Assembly (NCBI GenBank): GCA_945869475.1
Contig: CAMBOV010000009.1
Coordinates: 49,507 to 113,506, forward strand
Direction: 5' to 3'
Origin: Singulisphaera sp. GP187
Lineage (GTDB): Bacteria > Planctomycetota > Phycisphaerae > Phycisphaerales > SM1A02
Length of the DNA: 64,000 nucleotides
This document shows, piece by piece, positions 1 to 8,327 of this stretch. A program made the position numbers and the translations under genes. A model generated the notes under the pieces. That model did not search any database and had not been told where the DNA came from. It saw nothing but the letters and a program-made list of their open reading frames with translations. How positions within the stretch are numbered: position 1 is the first letter of the stretch; every line of letters starts with the position of its first letter.

Positions 1-229
1 GACGAACTGGGTACTTGACACGCACAATGACTGCGAGCGCCTTGTCACCAGATTTCACATCGCCGTTCGGAATCGCGGCCTTGATGGCGACGCGAACCCG
101 ATCACCAACGGACATCGAGAGACGGGTGAAGCGGCCGCGTGCGGTACTCGCACCGAGCACACCAATCACCATTGCCAATCGAGCGCCGCTGTTGTCGGCA
201 ACTTCCATTCTGCTTTCTTTTTGAATCAT
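1..229 (-). CDS. rplN: 50S ribosomal protein L14 (3' end cut by window edge)
   Basis: Ribosomal protein L14 of the large subunit. The visible first 76 residues begin MIQKESRMEVADNSGARLAM, the typical L14 opening, and continue with a basic RVKYP segment. The C-terminal part lies beyond position 1. It is the last gene visible in an S10-spc type ribosomal cluster and follows rpsQ by 45 nt, the usual bacterial order. The ATG at 229 gives the expected L14 start. Confidence 0.93.
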   Translation of the reverse strand, partial: MIQKESRMEVADNSGARLAMVIGVLGASTARGRFTRLSMSVGDRVRVAIKAAIPNGDVKSGDKALAVIVRVKYPVR

Positions 230-274
230 GTTCTGTGTTCTCCGTTCATTTCGAGTGGATTGCGACGCCGAAGG

Positions 275-595
275 TCAGTCCTTCGCCTTCACCGCTTCGC
301 CGTAAACAACTTCTGCCTTGATTGGTGCACGTTCAACGATTCGCACGAGCGCCCAGCGCTTGGTTCGAGAAACGGGACGGCACTCAGCGATCTCAACCCG
401 ATCGCCGAGCTTTGAATCATTGGTCTCATCGTGCACTTGGAGAATCGTTCGTCGACGAACGTACTTTCCGTAACGAGGATGGCGTGCGGAATAGGAGATG
501 ACCACACGGCGGGTGCGATCCTGTCCATCGCGATCGACCATACCGACGAGTCGTGGGCTCTTCTCTGGGATGACAACTGGGGACTTGCGACTCAT
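275..595 (-). CDS. rpsQ: 30S ribosomal protein S17
   Basis: Primary 16S rRNA-binding protein of the small subunit. The 106-residue product carries the S17 core (LVGMVDRDGQDRTRRVV, HPRYGKYVRRR, GDRVEIAECRPVSRTKRW). It is longer than the roughly 85-residue family norm because of a C-terminal tail (APIKAEVVYGEAVKAKD). Its ATG overlaps the rpmC stop codon by 4 nt (ATGA), so the two are probably translationally coupled. Confidence 0.96.
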   Translation of the reverse strand: MSRKSPVVIPEKSPRLVGMVDRDGQDRTRRVVISYSARHPRYGKYVRRRTILQVHDETNDSKLGDRVEIAECRPVSRTKRWALVRIVERAPIKAEVVYGEAVKAKD

Positions 596-873
596 GACTT
601 CACCTTCTTTGCAGCGGTCTTCTTGACGGCTGGTTTGCTCACGGGCTTGACTGCTGCAACGGCCTTGCGAGCCACGGGATTCTTTGCGACGCGGCGACTT
701 GAAGCCTCCGTCAAAAGACGGGCCAGATCGGTTCGCAACTTTCCGAACTGTGACGAGTCTTTGACCTTCTCGGTGACAACTTGCGAGCGCAAATTGAAGA
801 TCGCGCGTCGGATGCGGCCACTCTCGAGACCCAACTCTTCGTCGTTCAGTTTCTTGATTTCTTTCATGTCCAT
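592..873 (-). CDS. rpmC: 50S ribosomal protein L29 with basic C-terminal extension
   Basis: L29 lies at the exit of the peptide tunnel. The ATG at 873 was chosen because AAGGA sits 8 nt upstream; a second ATG at 867 is possible. Residues 1-65 are the normal two-helix L29 (MKEIKKLNDEELGLE...FNLRSQ...). The last 30 or so residues form a Lys/Ala/Pro-rich tail (VARKAVAAVKPVSKPAVKK) that most bacterial L29 proteins lack. It lies between rplP and rpsQ as in other S10 operons. Confidence 0.93.
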   Translation of the reverse strand: MDMKEIKKLNDEELGLESGRIRRAIFNLRSQVVTEKVKDSSQFGKLRTDLARLLTEASSRRVAKNPVARKAVAAVKPVSKPAVKKTAAKKVKS

Positions 874-920
874 GATTCGGTTCCTTGTCTTCGTATTCAG
901 TCTTCGTATGCGGTCGTCAG

Positions 921-1340
921 TTAGACGGCGAGTCGTCGGGAGACCATGCGGCATCGCACGGGCATTTTGTACGCAACACGCGCGAGCGCTTGCTTGGCGA
1001 GATCTTCTGACACACCTTCGACTTCGAAGAGCACTGTGCCAGGCTTCACGCGCGCGGCCCAATATTCAACTTCAGCCTTTCCAGTACCCATTCGCGTTTC
1101 GAGCGGCTTCTTCGAGATCGGTTTTTCGGGAAAGACACGGATGTACAGCTTGCCCTGCCGACGAAGAAAGTGCTGCGCCGCGATGCGACCTGCATCGATT
1201 TGTCGCCCGCTCAACCAGACGGTTTCGAGAGACTGCAATCCGTAGTCTCCGTAGGCGACGTAGTTGCCGCGCGTTGCGCAGCCTTTCATCTTGCCGCGCT
1301 GTTGCTTGCGGTATTTGACGCGTGAGGGAAGTAGTTTCAT
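921..1340 (-). CDS. rplP: 50S ribosomal protein L16
   Basis: L16 organises the aminoacyl-tRNA site of the large subunit. The 139-residue product has standard family length and start (MLLP-like MKLLPSRVKYRKQQRG), plus the conserved VWLSGRQIDAGRIAAQHFLRR and WAARVKPGTVLFEVEGV segments. It sits between rpsC and rpmC on the same strand with short spacers. Confidence 0.97.
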   Translation of the reverse strand: MKLLPSRVKYRKQQRGKMKGCATRGNYVAYGDYGLQSLETVWLSGRQIDAGRIAAQHFLRRQGKLYIRVFPEKPISKKPLETRMGTGKAEVEYWAARVKPGTVLFEVEGVSEDLAKQALARVAYKMPVRCRMVSRRLAV

Positions 1341-1372
1341 GTCTTATCTCGTATGAATTCGATTGGGATAAA

Positions 1373-2080
1373 TCAGCGACGACCACGTGCACGAGCTTGT
1401 CCGCCCGCTGCGGTGGATTGATATTCCGGCTGCGCCTCTGCCGCTGCATACATGCCGCGGTAGACCCAGACCTTGACGCCTAGTGCGCCGTAGGTGGTGA
1501 ATGAGTGCGCCAACGCGTAATCGACGTGCGCCTGAAGAGTCGAACGCGGAATCGATCCGAGTCGCATATCGAGCGTGCGGCTCATTTCGGCTCCACCGAG
1601 TCGTCCCGCCAAGAGAATGCGAATTCCCTTTGCGCCGTTCTGCATCGCGCTCTCGCAACGCATCTTGATGAGCCGACGAAAATTCGCGCGCTTCTTGAGT
1701 TGCTCTGCCATCGTTTCGGCGATGAGGCGTGCATCAATTTCAGGATTGCGAACTTCGACCACGTTCACCGCAACCTTGCGGTTCGTGAGCGCCTGCAGTT
1801 CATTGATCAACTGCTCCTTGCCGGATCCCTTGAGCCCGAGCACCTGGCCCGGACGCGCGGTCTTGATGATCACGGTCAACTCTTCGCGCGTGCGCTCGAT
1901 GAGCACGTCACTCACAGCCGCGAAGGGCGGCGTGCGATTGAGTCGCTTGTCGATGAACTTGCGGATCTTGTAGTCCTCGACCAACAATTCACCGAAGAGT
2001 GCCTTTGGAGCAAACCAGCGGCTCTTGTGTGCCTCGGTGATGCCGACTCGGAAACCAAATGGATGTGTTTTTTGACCCAT
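1373..2080 (-). CDS. rpsC: 30S ribosomal protein S3
   Basis: S3 lines the mRNA entry channel and contains a KH RNA-binding domain. The 235-residue product starts MGQKTHPFGFRVGITEAHKS, the universal S3 opening. That supports ATG 2080 over an upstream in-frame ATG at 2110, and a GAGG element lies upstream of it. The KH region (GQVLGLKGSGKEQLINEL) and the C-terminal GRLGGAEMSR / GVKVWVYRG motifs are present. The tail is rich in Ala, Gly and Arg. Confidence 0.97.
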   Translation of the reverse strand: MGQKTHPFGFRVGITEAHKSRWFAPKALFGELLVEDYKIRKFIDKRLNRTPPFAAVSDVLIERTREELTVIIKTARPGQVLGLKGSGKEQLINELQALTNRKVAVNVVEVRNPEIDARLIAETMAEQLKKRANFRRLIKMRCESAMQNGAKGIRILLAGRLGGAEMSRTLDMRLGSIPRSTLQAHVDYALAHSFTTYGALGVKVWVYRGMYAAAEAQPEYQSTAAGGQARARGRR

Positions 2081-2090
2081 ATTGAAAACC

Positions 2091-2426
2091 TCAGGATTTG
2101 CGCTCAGCAACCGTCACGTGAATGTGACTCGTTCGCTTCTTGATTGGATGTGAGCGCCCACGGTCTTTCGGCTGAAAGCGCTTGATGATTGGACCTTCGT
2201 CGACCTTTGTCTCTTTGATGAAGAGTGAACCGATGTCGGCATCCTTCTCTTCAGCATTGGCGATCGCACTCTTGAGAACGACCTTGACAAACACGGCGCC
2301 ACGGCGCGGGCTGAAGTCAAGGCGAGCCATCGCGCTTGCAACGTCGAGTCCACGGATCATGTCAATGACCAGACGAACCTTGCGGGGCGCGATGCGGCAG
2401 TGTTGGTGGGATGCGGTGTATGTCAT
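2091..2426 (-). CDS. rplV: 50S ribosomal protein L22
   Basis: L22 contacts all 23S rRNA domains and lines the exit tunnel. The core is intact: HCRIAPRKVRLVIDMIRG near the N-terminus and the KDRGRSHPIKKRTSHIHV loop and strand near the C-terminus. ATG 2426 (MTYTASHQ) gives 111 residues, the family norm; an ATG four codons upstream at 2438 is the alternative. Its stop lies 10 nt before the rpsC start. Confidence 0.95.
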   Translation of the reverse strand: MTYTASHQHCRIAPRKVRLVIDMIRGLDVASAMARLDFSPRRGAVFVKVVLKSAIANAEEKDADIGSLFIKETKVDEGPIIKRFQPKDRGRSHPIKKRTSHIHVTVAERKS

Positions 2427-2467
2427 AGTGGTCTCCAAAGGGTTCGATCAGTGAGGTGCTCGGCAGA

Positions 2468-2764
2468 TCAGTTGCCGGACTTCTCGCCGCCCGCGATGCC
2501 TTCCTTCTTGTTGGTGTGACCGCGAAACGTGCGCGTCATCGAGAACTCGCCGAGCTTGTGACCGACCATGTCTTCGGTCACGAACACATCAATGAATGCT
2601 CGGCCGTTGTGAACTTGAAACGTCGTACCGACGAATTCAGGCACAATCGTGCAGGCGCGACGCCAGGTCTTGATGGGCAGACGACGACCAACGGTCTGAG
2701 AAGCCTCAACCTTGCGGAAGAGTTTCTCGTCAACTGCTGGACCTTTCTTTTGGGAACGTGACAT
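2468..2764 (-). CDS. rpsS: 30S ribosomal protein S19
   Basis: S19 sits in the head of the 30S subunit near S13. The 98-residue product begins [15 protein letters not shown] and holds the diagnostic [19 protein letters not shown] and [17 protein letters not shown] motifs. It lies between rplB and rplV in the usual order and is slightly longer than average because of a Gly/Lys tail. Confidence 0.97.
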   Translation of the reverse strand: MSRSQKKGPAVDEKLFRKVEASQTVGRRLPIKTWRRACTIVPEFVGTTFQVHNGRAFIDVFVTEDMVGHKLGEFSMTRTFRGHTNKKEGIAGGEKSGN

Positions 2765-2793
2765 CGTGATGATCTCCTGTGAAGTGCTTTCGA

Positions 2794-3648
2794 TCAGACC
2801 TTGAGTTGACCGTATCGACGGCTGAATCGTCGACGAAGAATGCGTTCATCGCTCGCCTTACCGCGCGTTCGGGTGCGACCACCCTTGGATGGCGTGTTGC
2901 TTGCGTTGGATGGAATCTGACCGCCCTTTGAGCGTCCTTCACCACCACCGTGCGGATGCTGATGATGGCTCATAGCCATACCACGTGTGCGTGGACGGCG
3001 ACCGAGCCAACGGGCGCGGCCTGCTTTCCCGAGCTTCACGAGTCCGTGGTCTGCGTTTCCAACTGGACCGATCGTTGCGCGACAATCGAGCGACACCTGG
3101 CGAATTTCGCCCGATGGCAAGACGAGCGTTGCGAAGCGACCTTCTTTATTGGTGAGACGTGCTGCCATTCCTGCAGAGCGCACCATTTGCGCGCCCTTGC
3201 CCGGAACGAGTTCAACCGCATGCACTGAGAGTCCAGTTGGAATGTGTCGAAGCGGCATGCAGTTGCCAACTTCTGGATCGATCTGCTTGGCAGAACTCAG
3301 AACCTTCGTTCCAGCGCGAATACCTTTTGGCGCGAGGATGTAACGAACGCTCTCATCTTCATACTTGAGGAGCGCCAAGTGACAGGAGCGATTTGGATCG
3401 TATTCAATACCCACAACGAGTGCGGGTGCATCATCTTTCGTGCGACGCCAATCGATCAGGCGGTAGCGGCGCTTGTGACCACCACCCTGCTGAATCACAG
3501 TCAATTTGCCTTGGCAATTGCGACCACCGGTCTTGTGCAATGGACGCAACAAGCTCTTCTCTGGGGTCTTCTTGGTGACTTCAGCGTGCAGATTGACCGA
3601 CGCATTGCGGCGGCTGTTCGTGACTGGTTTATAAACGCGAATCGGCAT
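2794..3648 (-). CDS. rplB: 50S ribosomal protein L2
   Basis: L2 is needed for subunit association and peptidyl transferase assembly. ATG 3648 gives a 284-residue protein starting [17 protein letters not shown]. An upstream in-frame start would add 39 residues that do not resemble L2. Conserved features include the [20 protein letters not shown] region, [20 protein letters not shown], and the [18 protein letters not shown] segment containing the conserved His of the peptidyl transferase region. Confidence 0.97.
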   Translation of the reverse strand: MPIRVYKPVTNSRRNASVNLHAEVTKKTPEKSLLRPLHKTGGRNCQGKLTVIQQGGGHKRRYRLIDWRRTKDDAPALVVGIEYDPNRSCHLALLKYEDESVRYILAPKGIRAGTKVLSSAKQIDPEVGNCMPLRHIPTGLSVHAVELVPGKGAQMVRSAGMAARLTNKEGRFATLVLPSGEIRQVSLDCRATIGPVGNADHGLVKLGKAGRARWLGRRPRTRGMAMSHHQHPHGGGEGRSKGGQIPSNASNTPSKGGRTRTRGKASDERILRRRFSRRYGQLKV

Positions 3649-3667
3649 TGTGGTTCTCCAGTGTGAA

Positions 3668-3946
3668 TCAGAAGAGTTCGATCTTGTCTTGCGGATGCAC
3701 GCGGACGACCGCGCGCTTTTCCCACTTGCCTGCGATGAGACCGAACTTCGACGCGCGATCGGCATACTTTCGGTTCAGAACGCTGACGCCCAGAACACGA
3801 ACCTTATAGAGCTCGACCACGGCAGCCTTCACATCAGTCTTGGTCGCGCGAGCGTCGATCTCGAACGTGTAACGATTTGCATCGCTCGCACCGCCGTTCG
3901 CTTTTTCTGTGATCAGTGGACGGCGGATGACTTCGGTTGCAATCAT
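3668..3946 (-). CDS. rplW: 50S ribosomal protein L23
   Basis: L23 sits at the tunnel exit and is the docking site for trigger factor and SRP. The 92-residue protein has the family opening (EVIRRPLITEKA), the NRYTFEIDARATKTDVKAAV strand-helix and a normal C-terminus. Its ATG overlaps the rplD stop by 4 nt (ATGA), so translation is probably coupled to L4. Confidence 0.96.
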   Translation of the reverse strand: MIATEVIRRPLITEKANGGASDANRYTFEIDARATKTDVKAAVVELYKVRVLGVSVLNRKYADRASKFGLIAGKWEKRAVVRVHPQDKIELF

Positions 3947-4602
3947 GATGTGGCCTCATCTTCTGAGTGTGCGAAGCAGGATTCGTCAAGGAACGTGTTC
4001 AGCGTTGCACGATCGATCACCATGTAGCGGTGATTCAGCACTGCGAAGACATTCAGTTGGTCAACACGGATCGTCGACGAGTATGGCAAGTTGCCCGCAC
4101 TCTGACGTGCGCCATCGTTCTTGGCATCCAAGACGATGAGGCAGGTTCGATCGATCCCGACAACCCGCAAAATGTTCGCGAAGGTCTCGGTCTTTGGCGT
4201 TGGAAAGTTCAAGTGTTCGAAGCACTTCACTTCGCCGTCCACCAACTTGGCCAAGAGTGCGTTTCGATTTGCGAGGCGACGCATCTTCTTTGGAAGCGAT
4301 GAACGCATGTCTTCACGCGTGCGCGTCTTGGCGAAGCACACACCACCACCCTTGCGGATGGGTGAACGCGCCGCGCCAGCACGGGCGTTTCCTGTGCCCT
4401 TTTGCTTGTAAATCTTGCGGGTTGAACCGTGCACAGATCCGCGGCTCTTCGTGCGAGCCGAGCCCTGGCGCTGGTTCAAGTGGACCGCGACATACGCCTG
4501 CTTCAAGAGCGGGAAGCGAACTTCACCGCCGAGCATGGCTGGATCGATCTGGATGGTGTCGACCGTCTTACCGTCATGAGAATAGATTGGGAGATCAATC
4601 AT
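3943..4602 (-). CDS. rplD: 50S ribosomal protein L4
   Basis: L4 reaches into the exit tunnel; in E. coli it also autoregulates the S10 operon. ATG 4602 (MIDLPIYSHDGK) gives 219 residues of normal size and has GAAGGAAA as its ribosome binding site. The conserved loop region (QRQGSARTKSRGSVHGSTRK, KGTGNARAGAARSPIRKGGG) is clear. The reading frame stays open upstream to a GTG at 4740, so a 46-residue extension cannot be excluded, but it does not look like L4. A 173-nt gap, the largest spacer in this operon, separates it from rplC. Confidence 0.96.
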   Translation of the reverse strand: MIDLPIYSHDGKTVDTIQIDPAMLGGEVRFPLLKQAYVAVHLNQRQGSARTKSRGSVHGSTRKIYKQKGTGNARAGAARSPIRKGGGVCFAKTRTREDMRSSLPKKMRRLANRNALLAKLVDGEVKCFEHLNFPTPKTETFANILRVVGIDRTCLIVLDAKNDGARQSAGNLPYSSTIRVDQLNVFAVLNHRYMVIDRATLNTFLDESCFAHSEDEATS

Positions 4603-4610
4603 TTCAAAGT

Positions 4611-4632
4611 TTCCTTCGGCGGGAATCCGCCG
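4611..4632 (-). promoter_or_regulatory. Hairpin abutting the rplD ribosome binding site
   Basis: On the minus strand a perfect 6-bp inverted repeat, CGGCGG-ATTC-CCGCCG (4617-4632), lies directly against the AAGGAA Shine-Dalgarno of rplD (4611-4616). It sits in the only long spacer of an otherwise tightly packed operon (4603-4775). Its position suggests control of L4 translation, but no conserved leader motif was recognised, so the role is inferred. Confidence 0.4.
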
Positions 4633-4775
4633 TTTTCGCCTTGCTCTCCCGGCGCCAATCACAACAGGCGGGGGGAAGAGTTCGACTTGGATGTGGAGCG
4701 AGATGTCCTTGTCGCATGGTTCCCTGGGTTCTTCACCCACTCAGGCCTTTGCAACTCAGCGCAACGTCAGTGACG

Positions 4776-5462
4776 TCATGCCTTGGCCTGGAGCCGTGCC
4801 TTTGGTTTGTAGAGCCGTGTTGCAGCTCGAACGACGAGGTAACCAGAGTTCGCGCCGGGGACGTTCCCCTTCACGATGAGTAAATTCTTTTCGGCGTCAA
4901 TGCTGATGACGTCGAGGCTTCGCATCGTGCAACGTTCGTTGCCGAGACGGCCAGGCATCTTCTTGCCCTTCTTAATCTTTGCACCGTGGCCACGATCGGT
5001 TCCGTGGCTTCCGATGGAACCGGGCGAGCGATGCTTGCGCTCAACACCGTGGGAGGCGCAGAGTCCCTTGAAGCGGTAGGCCTTCATGACTCCAGCGAAA
5101 CCCTTTCCTTTGCTCGTGCCGATCACGTCGACGAACTTCACCTTTTCGAAGGTCGATGCATCGATGGTTTGACCGAGTGTGAATGCTTGTGCTTCTTCAT
5201 CGCTGTCGAGACGAATCTCGCGATGCATGCGCTTGGCCGTCACTCCAGCCTTTGCGTCATGACCAATGACGGGCATCGAACTGCGGCGTGGCTTGACATC
5301 TTCGTAGGCAATTTGCACTGCGCAGTAGCCATCAGATGCCATGGTCTTGACTTGGGTGACGCTGCACGGACCAGCGGAGATGACTGTGACTGGAATGTTG
5401 CGACCGTCGTCGAGAAACCAACGAGTCATTCCAATTTTTCGACCAATGATGGCGTTTTTCAT
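4776..5462 (-). CDS. rplC: 50S ribosomal protein L3
   Basis: L3 binds near the 3' end of 23S rRNA and starts large-subunit assembly. The 228-residue product begins MKNAIIGRKIGMTRWF and carries the conserved GTSKGKGFAGVMKAYRFKG, HGVERKHRSPGSIG and KKGKKMPGRLGNE motifs, including the Gln/His region near the peptidyl transferase centre. It follows rpsJ by 18 nt. Confidence 0.97.
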   Translation of the reverse strand: MKNAIIGRKIGMTRWFLDDGRNIPVTVISAGPCSVTQVKTMASDGYCAVQIAYEDVKPRRSSMPVIGHDAKAGVTAKRMHREIRLDSDEEAQAFTLGQTIDASTFEKVKFVDVIGTSKGKGFAGVMKAYRFKGLCASHGVERKHRSPGSIGSHGTDRGHGAKIKKGKKMPGRLGNERCTMRSLDVISIDAEKNLLIVKGNVPGANSGYLVVRAATRLYKPKARLQAKA

Positions 5463-5480
5463 TTCAATGTTCCGTTTCGG

Positions 5481-5786
5481 CTAGGCCTTGATCTTCACGA
5501 ACACACCAGCCGGGACGACGAGGCGGTTGAGCGCATCGACGGTCTTCGAGTTTGGATCGCTGATGTCGATGATGCGCTTGTGTGTGCGAATCTCGAACTG
5601 TTCACGACTCTTCTTGTCAATGAACGGCGACCGATTGACCGTGTAAATCTCGCGTCGCGTCGGAAGCGGAACGGGTCCAGCTACACGTGCGCCGCTGATC
5701 TTGGTTTGCTCAACGATTTCACGGGCGCTCGCATCGAGCACCTGATGGTCGTACGCTTCGAGTCTTATGCGAATAGTTCCGTTCAT
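5481..5786 (-). CDS. rpsJ: 30S ribosomal protein S10
   Basis: S10 is a 30S head protein that also serves as NusE in transcription antitermination. The 101-residue protein starts [20 protein letters not shown] and includes [20 protein letters not shown] and the [16 protein letters not shown] segment. It is the first gene of the cluster, and its promoter lies within 60 nt upstream. No tuf or fusA precedes it here, unlike in many bacteria; a divergent gene for a secreted protein lies there instead. Confidence 0.97.
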   Translation of the reverse strand: MNGTIRIRLEAYDHQVLDASAREIVEQTKISGARVAGPVPLPTRREIYTVNRSPFIDKKSREQFEIRTHKRIIDISDPNSKTVDALNRLVVPAGVFVKIKA

Positions 5787-5818
5787 AGTGTTCGCCCGTG
5801 ATCTGGGGCGAATCGGCG

Positions 5819-5846
5819 ATACTAGCGACTCAATGAAAACTGTCAA
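5819..5846 (-). promoter_or_regulatory. Sigma-70-like promoter of the S10 operon
   Basis: On the minus strand a perfect TTGACA (-35, plus-strand positions 5841-5846) is followed after 16 nt by TAGTAT (-10, 5819-5824), placing a transcription start near 5811 and a leader of about 25 nt before rpsJ. The -35 box overlaps the first codons of the divergent gene if that gene starts at 5833. Confidence 0.7.
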
Positions 5847-7485
5847 CTCGATGGAAAGATTGAGGACATTTTGCGTCCGACTCGGGTCGATTGCGACGGT
5901 GATCGCGGCGACGATCGTTGGTGGTTCAGCGGTCGCGGCTCCGACAGCTGTGCGAGATGCCGCACAATCGGCCGGAGCGTCCAATAATAACGGCGCTTCC
6001 AAGCAGATTTCGACGCCTCCACGGAAGACGATCCCATCGACGGCTGCTCCGAAGCCCAACGTACCTGTGGCGACGAAACCCGCGACACCCGTCGCGAAGC
6101 CTGCGGCGGTGGTCGCGAAGCCTGCGGCGGTGGTCGCGAAGCCTGTCGTCGCCACGGCGCCGGCTCGATCGTCGACGTCGAGAGATCTCGACACAGATGT
6201 CCTGATTCTCGAATCGCTTGGAGTTCGATTTCAGCCGCCACTTGGCGCAATTTTGACGAAGCCCGTGACGGGCGCGATGCCGATTTACACGATCGATGAT
6301 TCAGGCACGACGCCCCGCTACCACATGCAAGTTCAGTCGCTCGTTTCGTCGCTCACCGATCCCTCACCTGAAGCTCAAGTCAGTGATTACCTCGATTCGA
6401 TGCGCAAAAAAGGGCAGAAATTCACAATTCTCGCGAACCAGCCGTGGCTCCATCCAAAGGTGCCTGGGCATCTGCTCTTCACATCGACTGACTTGGGTGA
6501 GGGCGTCATCGCCATTCAAGGATGGCTCGTGCTTCAAACGGGACCGTTCGATTTCGTTGTGATCAGTGTGCTCGCAGCGGGGCCAGATTTTGCACTATTG
6601 CGCCCGATTCTTGAAGCGAGCTTTGCGACGATTCAGCTTGACGATCTCGAGCAGATTGCGGTCGAACGGTTTGAACGACTGCGCCGTGGATATGAGTTGA
6701 TTCTGACAATGACCCCTGAAAAACTGAAGGGATTATGCGAGTCGGAGCCTCGGATGTACCGCGTCTGGCAAGCCGACGAGAAGGGACGCGAGCAAGAAAT
6801 AGGGTACTACCGAGTGGTGGTGCACGCCGGAACGCTGAGCGATGCATCGAGCGAAAAACCCTTCAAAACGAGCGAAAATCCGACGGGACTCTTGGTGATC
6901 GTGCAGGGGCGAACGATCGTCGACGCGTCTTCGGGCAGATTCGCCGATACCGAAGCGCGATTCTGGACCTCGTGGGATCGCACAAGCGAAGCATGGACGA
7001 GTCGGGTCACCGAGCGCGGCGGAAAACTCGCTGAGCGTTCCGTCGCACAAACGGGATTGCGTTCTCCTCGAGGGCTCGGTAATCCACGGCAGAATCTCCT
7101 CGTGATCAACGCCAATGCGCAGTCGCGAACGCGAGATGAAAAACAATGGACTGTGCCAACGGGCATCTACCTCTCGCAAGCCGAGACGCTCGTACTTGGT
7201 GAACTGCTGCCGCATGAGGGAAAGGCGAGCATTGAATTCGCGTACTACGCATTTGACGGACGTTCGATGCAGATGCCCCAGCGCGTCGAGACCTGGACAC
7301 CTTCATCCGATGCGCAGTGGATGCTCGTGACGCAACCTGGCATCGATGAGGCCGCCGACATCACGATGCATGACGCTCGAGGCAAGCGCATCCGTCGAAC
7401 GGAGCCAGATGGGGTGATCACCGAACTCTGCCTTCCGCGACAATTGCAGCAGATTTGGGCTGAAAAACGACTACCTACGCAATGA
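5833..7485 (+). CDS. Secreted protein of unknown function, Ala/Pro-rich N-terminal linker
   Basis: I do not recognise the family. From ATG 5833 the product has 550 residues; ATG 5851 (MERLRTFC) is equally plausible. A signal peptide is visible (basic start, then [20 protein letters not shown]). Next comes a low-complexity Ala/Pro/Lys linker with VAKPAAV repeats (about residues 70-115), then a roughly 430-residue globular region with several Trp-containing segments. It is divergent from rpsJ, and its stop overlaps the next start (ATGA at 7482-7485), indicating coupling with the downstream lipoprotein. Confidence 0.75.
   Translation: MKTVNSMERLRTFCVRLGSIATVIAATIVGGSAVAAPTAVRDAAQSAGASNNNGASKQISTPPRKTIPSTAAPKPNVPVATKPATPVAKPAAVVAKPAAVVAKPVVATAPARSSTSRDLDTDVLILESLGVRFQPPLGAILTKPVTGAMPIYTIDDSGTTPRYHMQVQSLVSSLTDPSPEAQVSDYLDSMRKKGQKFTILANQPWLHPKVPGHLLFTSTDLGEGVIAIQGWLVLQTGPFDFVVISVLAAGPDFALLRPILEASFATIQLDDLEQIAVERFERLRRGYELILTMTPEKLKGLCESEPRMYRVWQADEKGREQEIGYYRVVVHAGTLSDASSEKPFKTSENPTGLLVIVQGRTIVDASSGRFADTEARFWTSWDRTSEAWTSRVTERGGKLAERSVAQTGLRSPRGLGNPRQNLLVINANAQSRTRDEKQWTVPTGIYLSQAETLVLGELLPHEGKASIEFAYYAFDGRSMQMPQRVETWTPSSDAQWMLVTQPGIDEAADITMHDARGKRIRRTEPDGVITELCLPRQLQQIWAEKRLPTQ
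6091..6153 (+). repeat. 21-bp tandem repeat encoding VAKPAAV units
   Basis: Two identical 21-bp units (6091-6111 and 6112-6132) are followed by a degenerate third copy (6133-6153). They lie inside the linker of the secreted protein and keep the reading frame, as expected for an expandable spacer. Confidence 0.8.
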
Positions 7486-8312
7486 TTGAGCGAGCCGCGA
7501 GGTGGGTCTCACAGGTCGCGGTCGTGAGCGTCTCGCAGGTCGCTGTGGCAGGGTGCCTCGCCGTGGGTTGCGGCGCGATCCCGAAAACTCCACCCGCTTC
7601 TCGAGTGATTTTCGCGATCAGCGCAGCGCAGCGTGAAGTGATCGAGCTCGATCGAAGTGACTGCACGCAACCTGCCGATTCGCGATGGGAGTGGCAACTC
7701 GTCGATAACGCAGGTCGCGCGACAGCGGCAGCCCCAATGACTTCAACCGTCGTGGCGACGAACGCAGCGGATGCCACGGGCGCGACAAACACAGGCAACG
7801 TCACCGGCGCGACCCTGAGCGCGAGGGACATCGGTGGTGACACTGAGTACCTCTCACTGACGCCTAGCGGACTGGTCGCACTCTTCGCGGTCGACTCGCC
7901 GAGCGATCGAGTGCGAACTTTTTTTACTCCCCCGCTCACGCTTGACGTGCCGAGGACGCCAACGCCCGTCGTGACGACATCTTCAAGTGCGATGCGCGTT
8001 GAATGGATCGACGGCCGAGGAGAACGTGACTCCGGCCGCGGCGAACGCTCGGTGCGAGCGACCGAAGTTGCATCGATCATGACGTCACAAGGCAGTTTCG
8101 AGACGCTTGTGATCGAAAGCGAATTTCAGGCATTTTTGCGCTTTGCGAAAGTGCGGCGCACGATGACAACGTGGATCGCTCCACGCATTGGTTGCATCGC
8201 ACAGAGGTGGGATGAGCGCGTCATCGTGCTGGGAATCGAGATCTCGCGCGACTGCGGAACCGCGGTGCGTGTTTCGCCCTTTCATGTCCACGGGGCGCCA
8301 CTCGTCCCCTAG
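7482..8312 (+). CDS. Putative lipoprotein of unknown function
   Basis: The 276-residue product has a basic N-terminus, a hydrophobic stretch (VAVVSVSQVAVAGC) and two possible lipobox cysteines: C25, preceded by VAG, and C30, preceded by AVG. This suggests export and lipidation. The mature part has a Thr/Ala-rich central segment and a C-terminal region with two Cys (IGCIAQRW, SRDCGTAV). I see no known domain. It overlaps the upstream secreted-protein gene by 4 nt, so the two probably form an operon and may act together at the envelope. Confidence 0.6.
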   Translation: MIERAARWVSQVAVVSVSQVAVAGCLAVGCGAIPKTPPASRVIFAISAAQREVIELDRSDCTQPADSRWEWQLVDNAGRATAAAPMTSTVVATNAADATGATNTGNVTGATLSARDIGGDTEYLSLTPSGLVALFAVDSPSDRVRTFFTPPLTLDVPRTPTPVVTTSSSAMRVEWIDGRGERDSGRGERSVRATEVASIMTSQGSFETLVIESEFQAFLRFAKVRRTMTTWIAPRIGCIAQRWDERVIVLGIEISRDCGTAVRVSPFHVHGAPLVP

Positions 8313-8327
8313 AGTGTGCAGACGATC

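Noticed and set aside
431..1318. A long plus-strand open frame of 295 codons opposite the ribosomal genes
   Set aside because: It lies antisense to rpsQ, rpmC and rplP, which are certain, and its product is Arg/Ser-rich without any motif: a GC-skew shadow.
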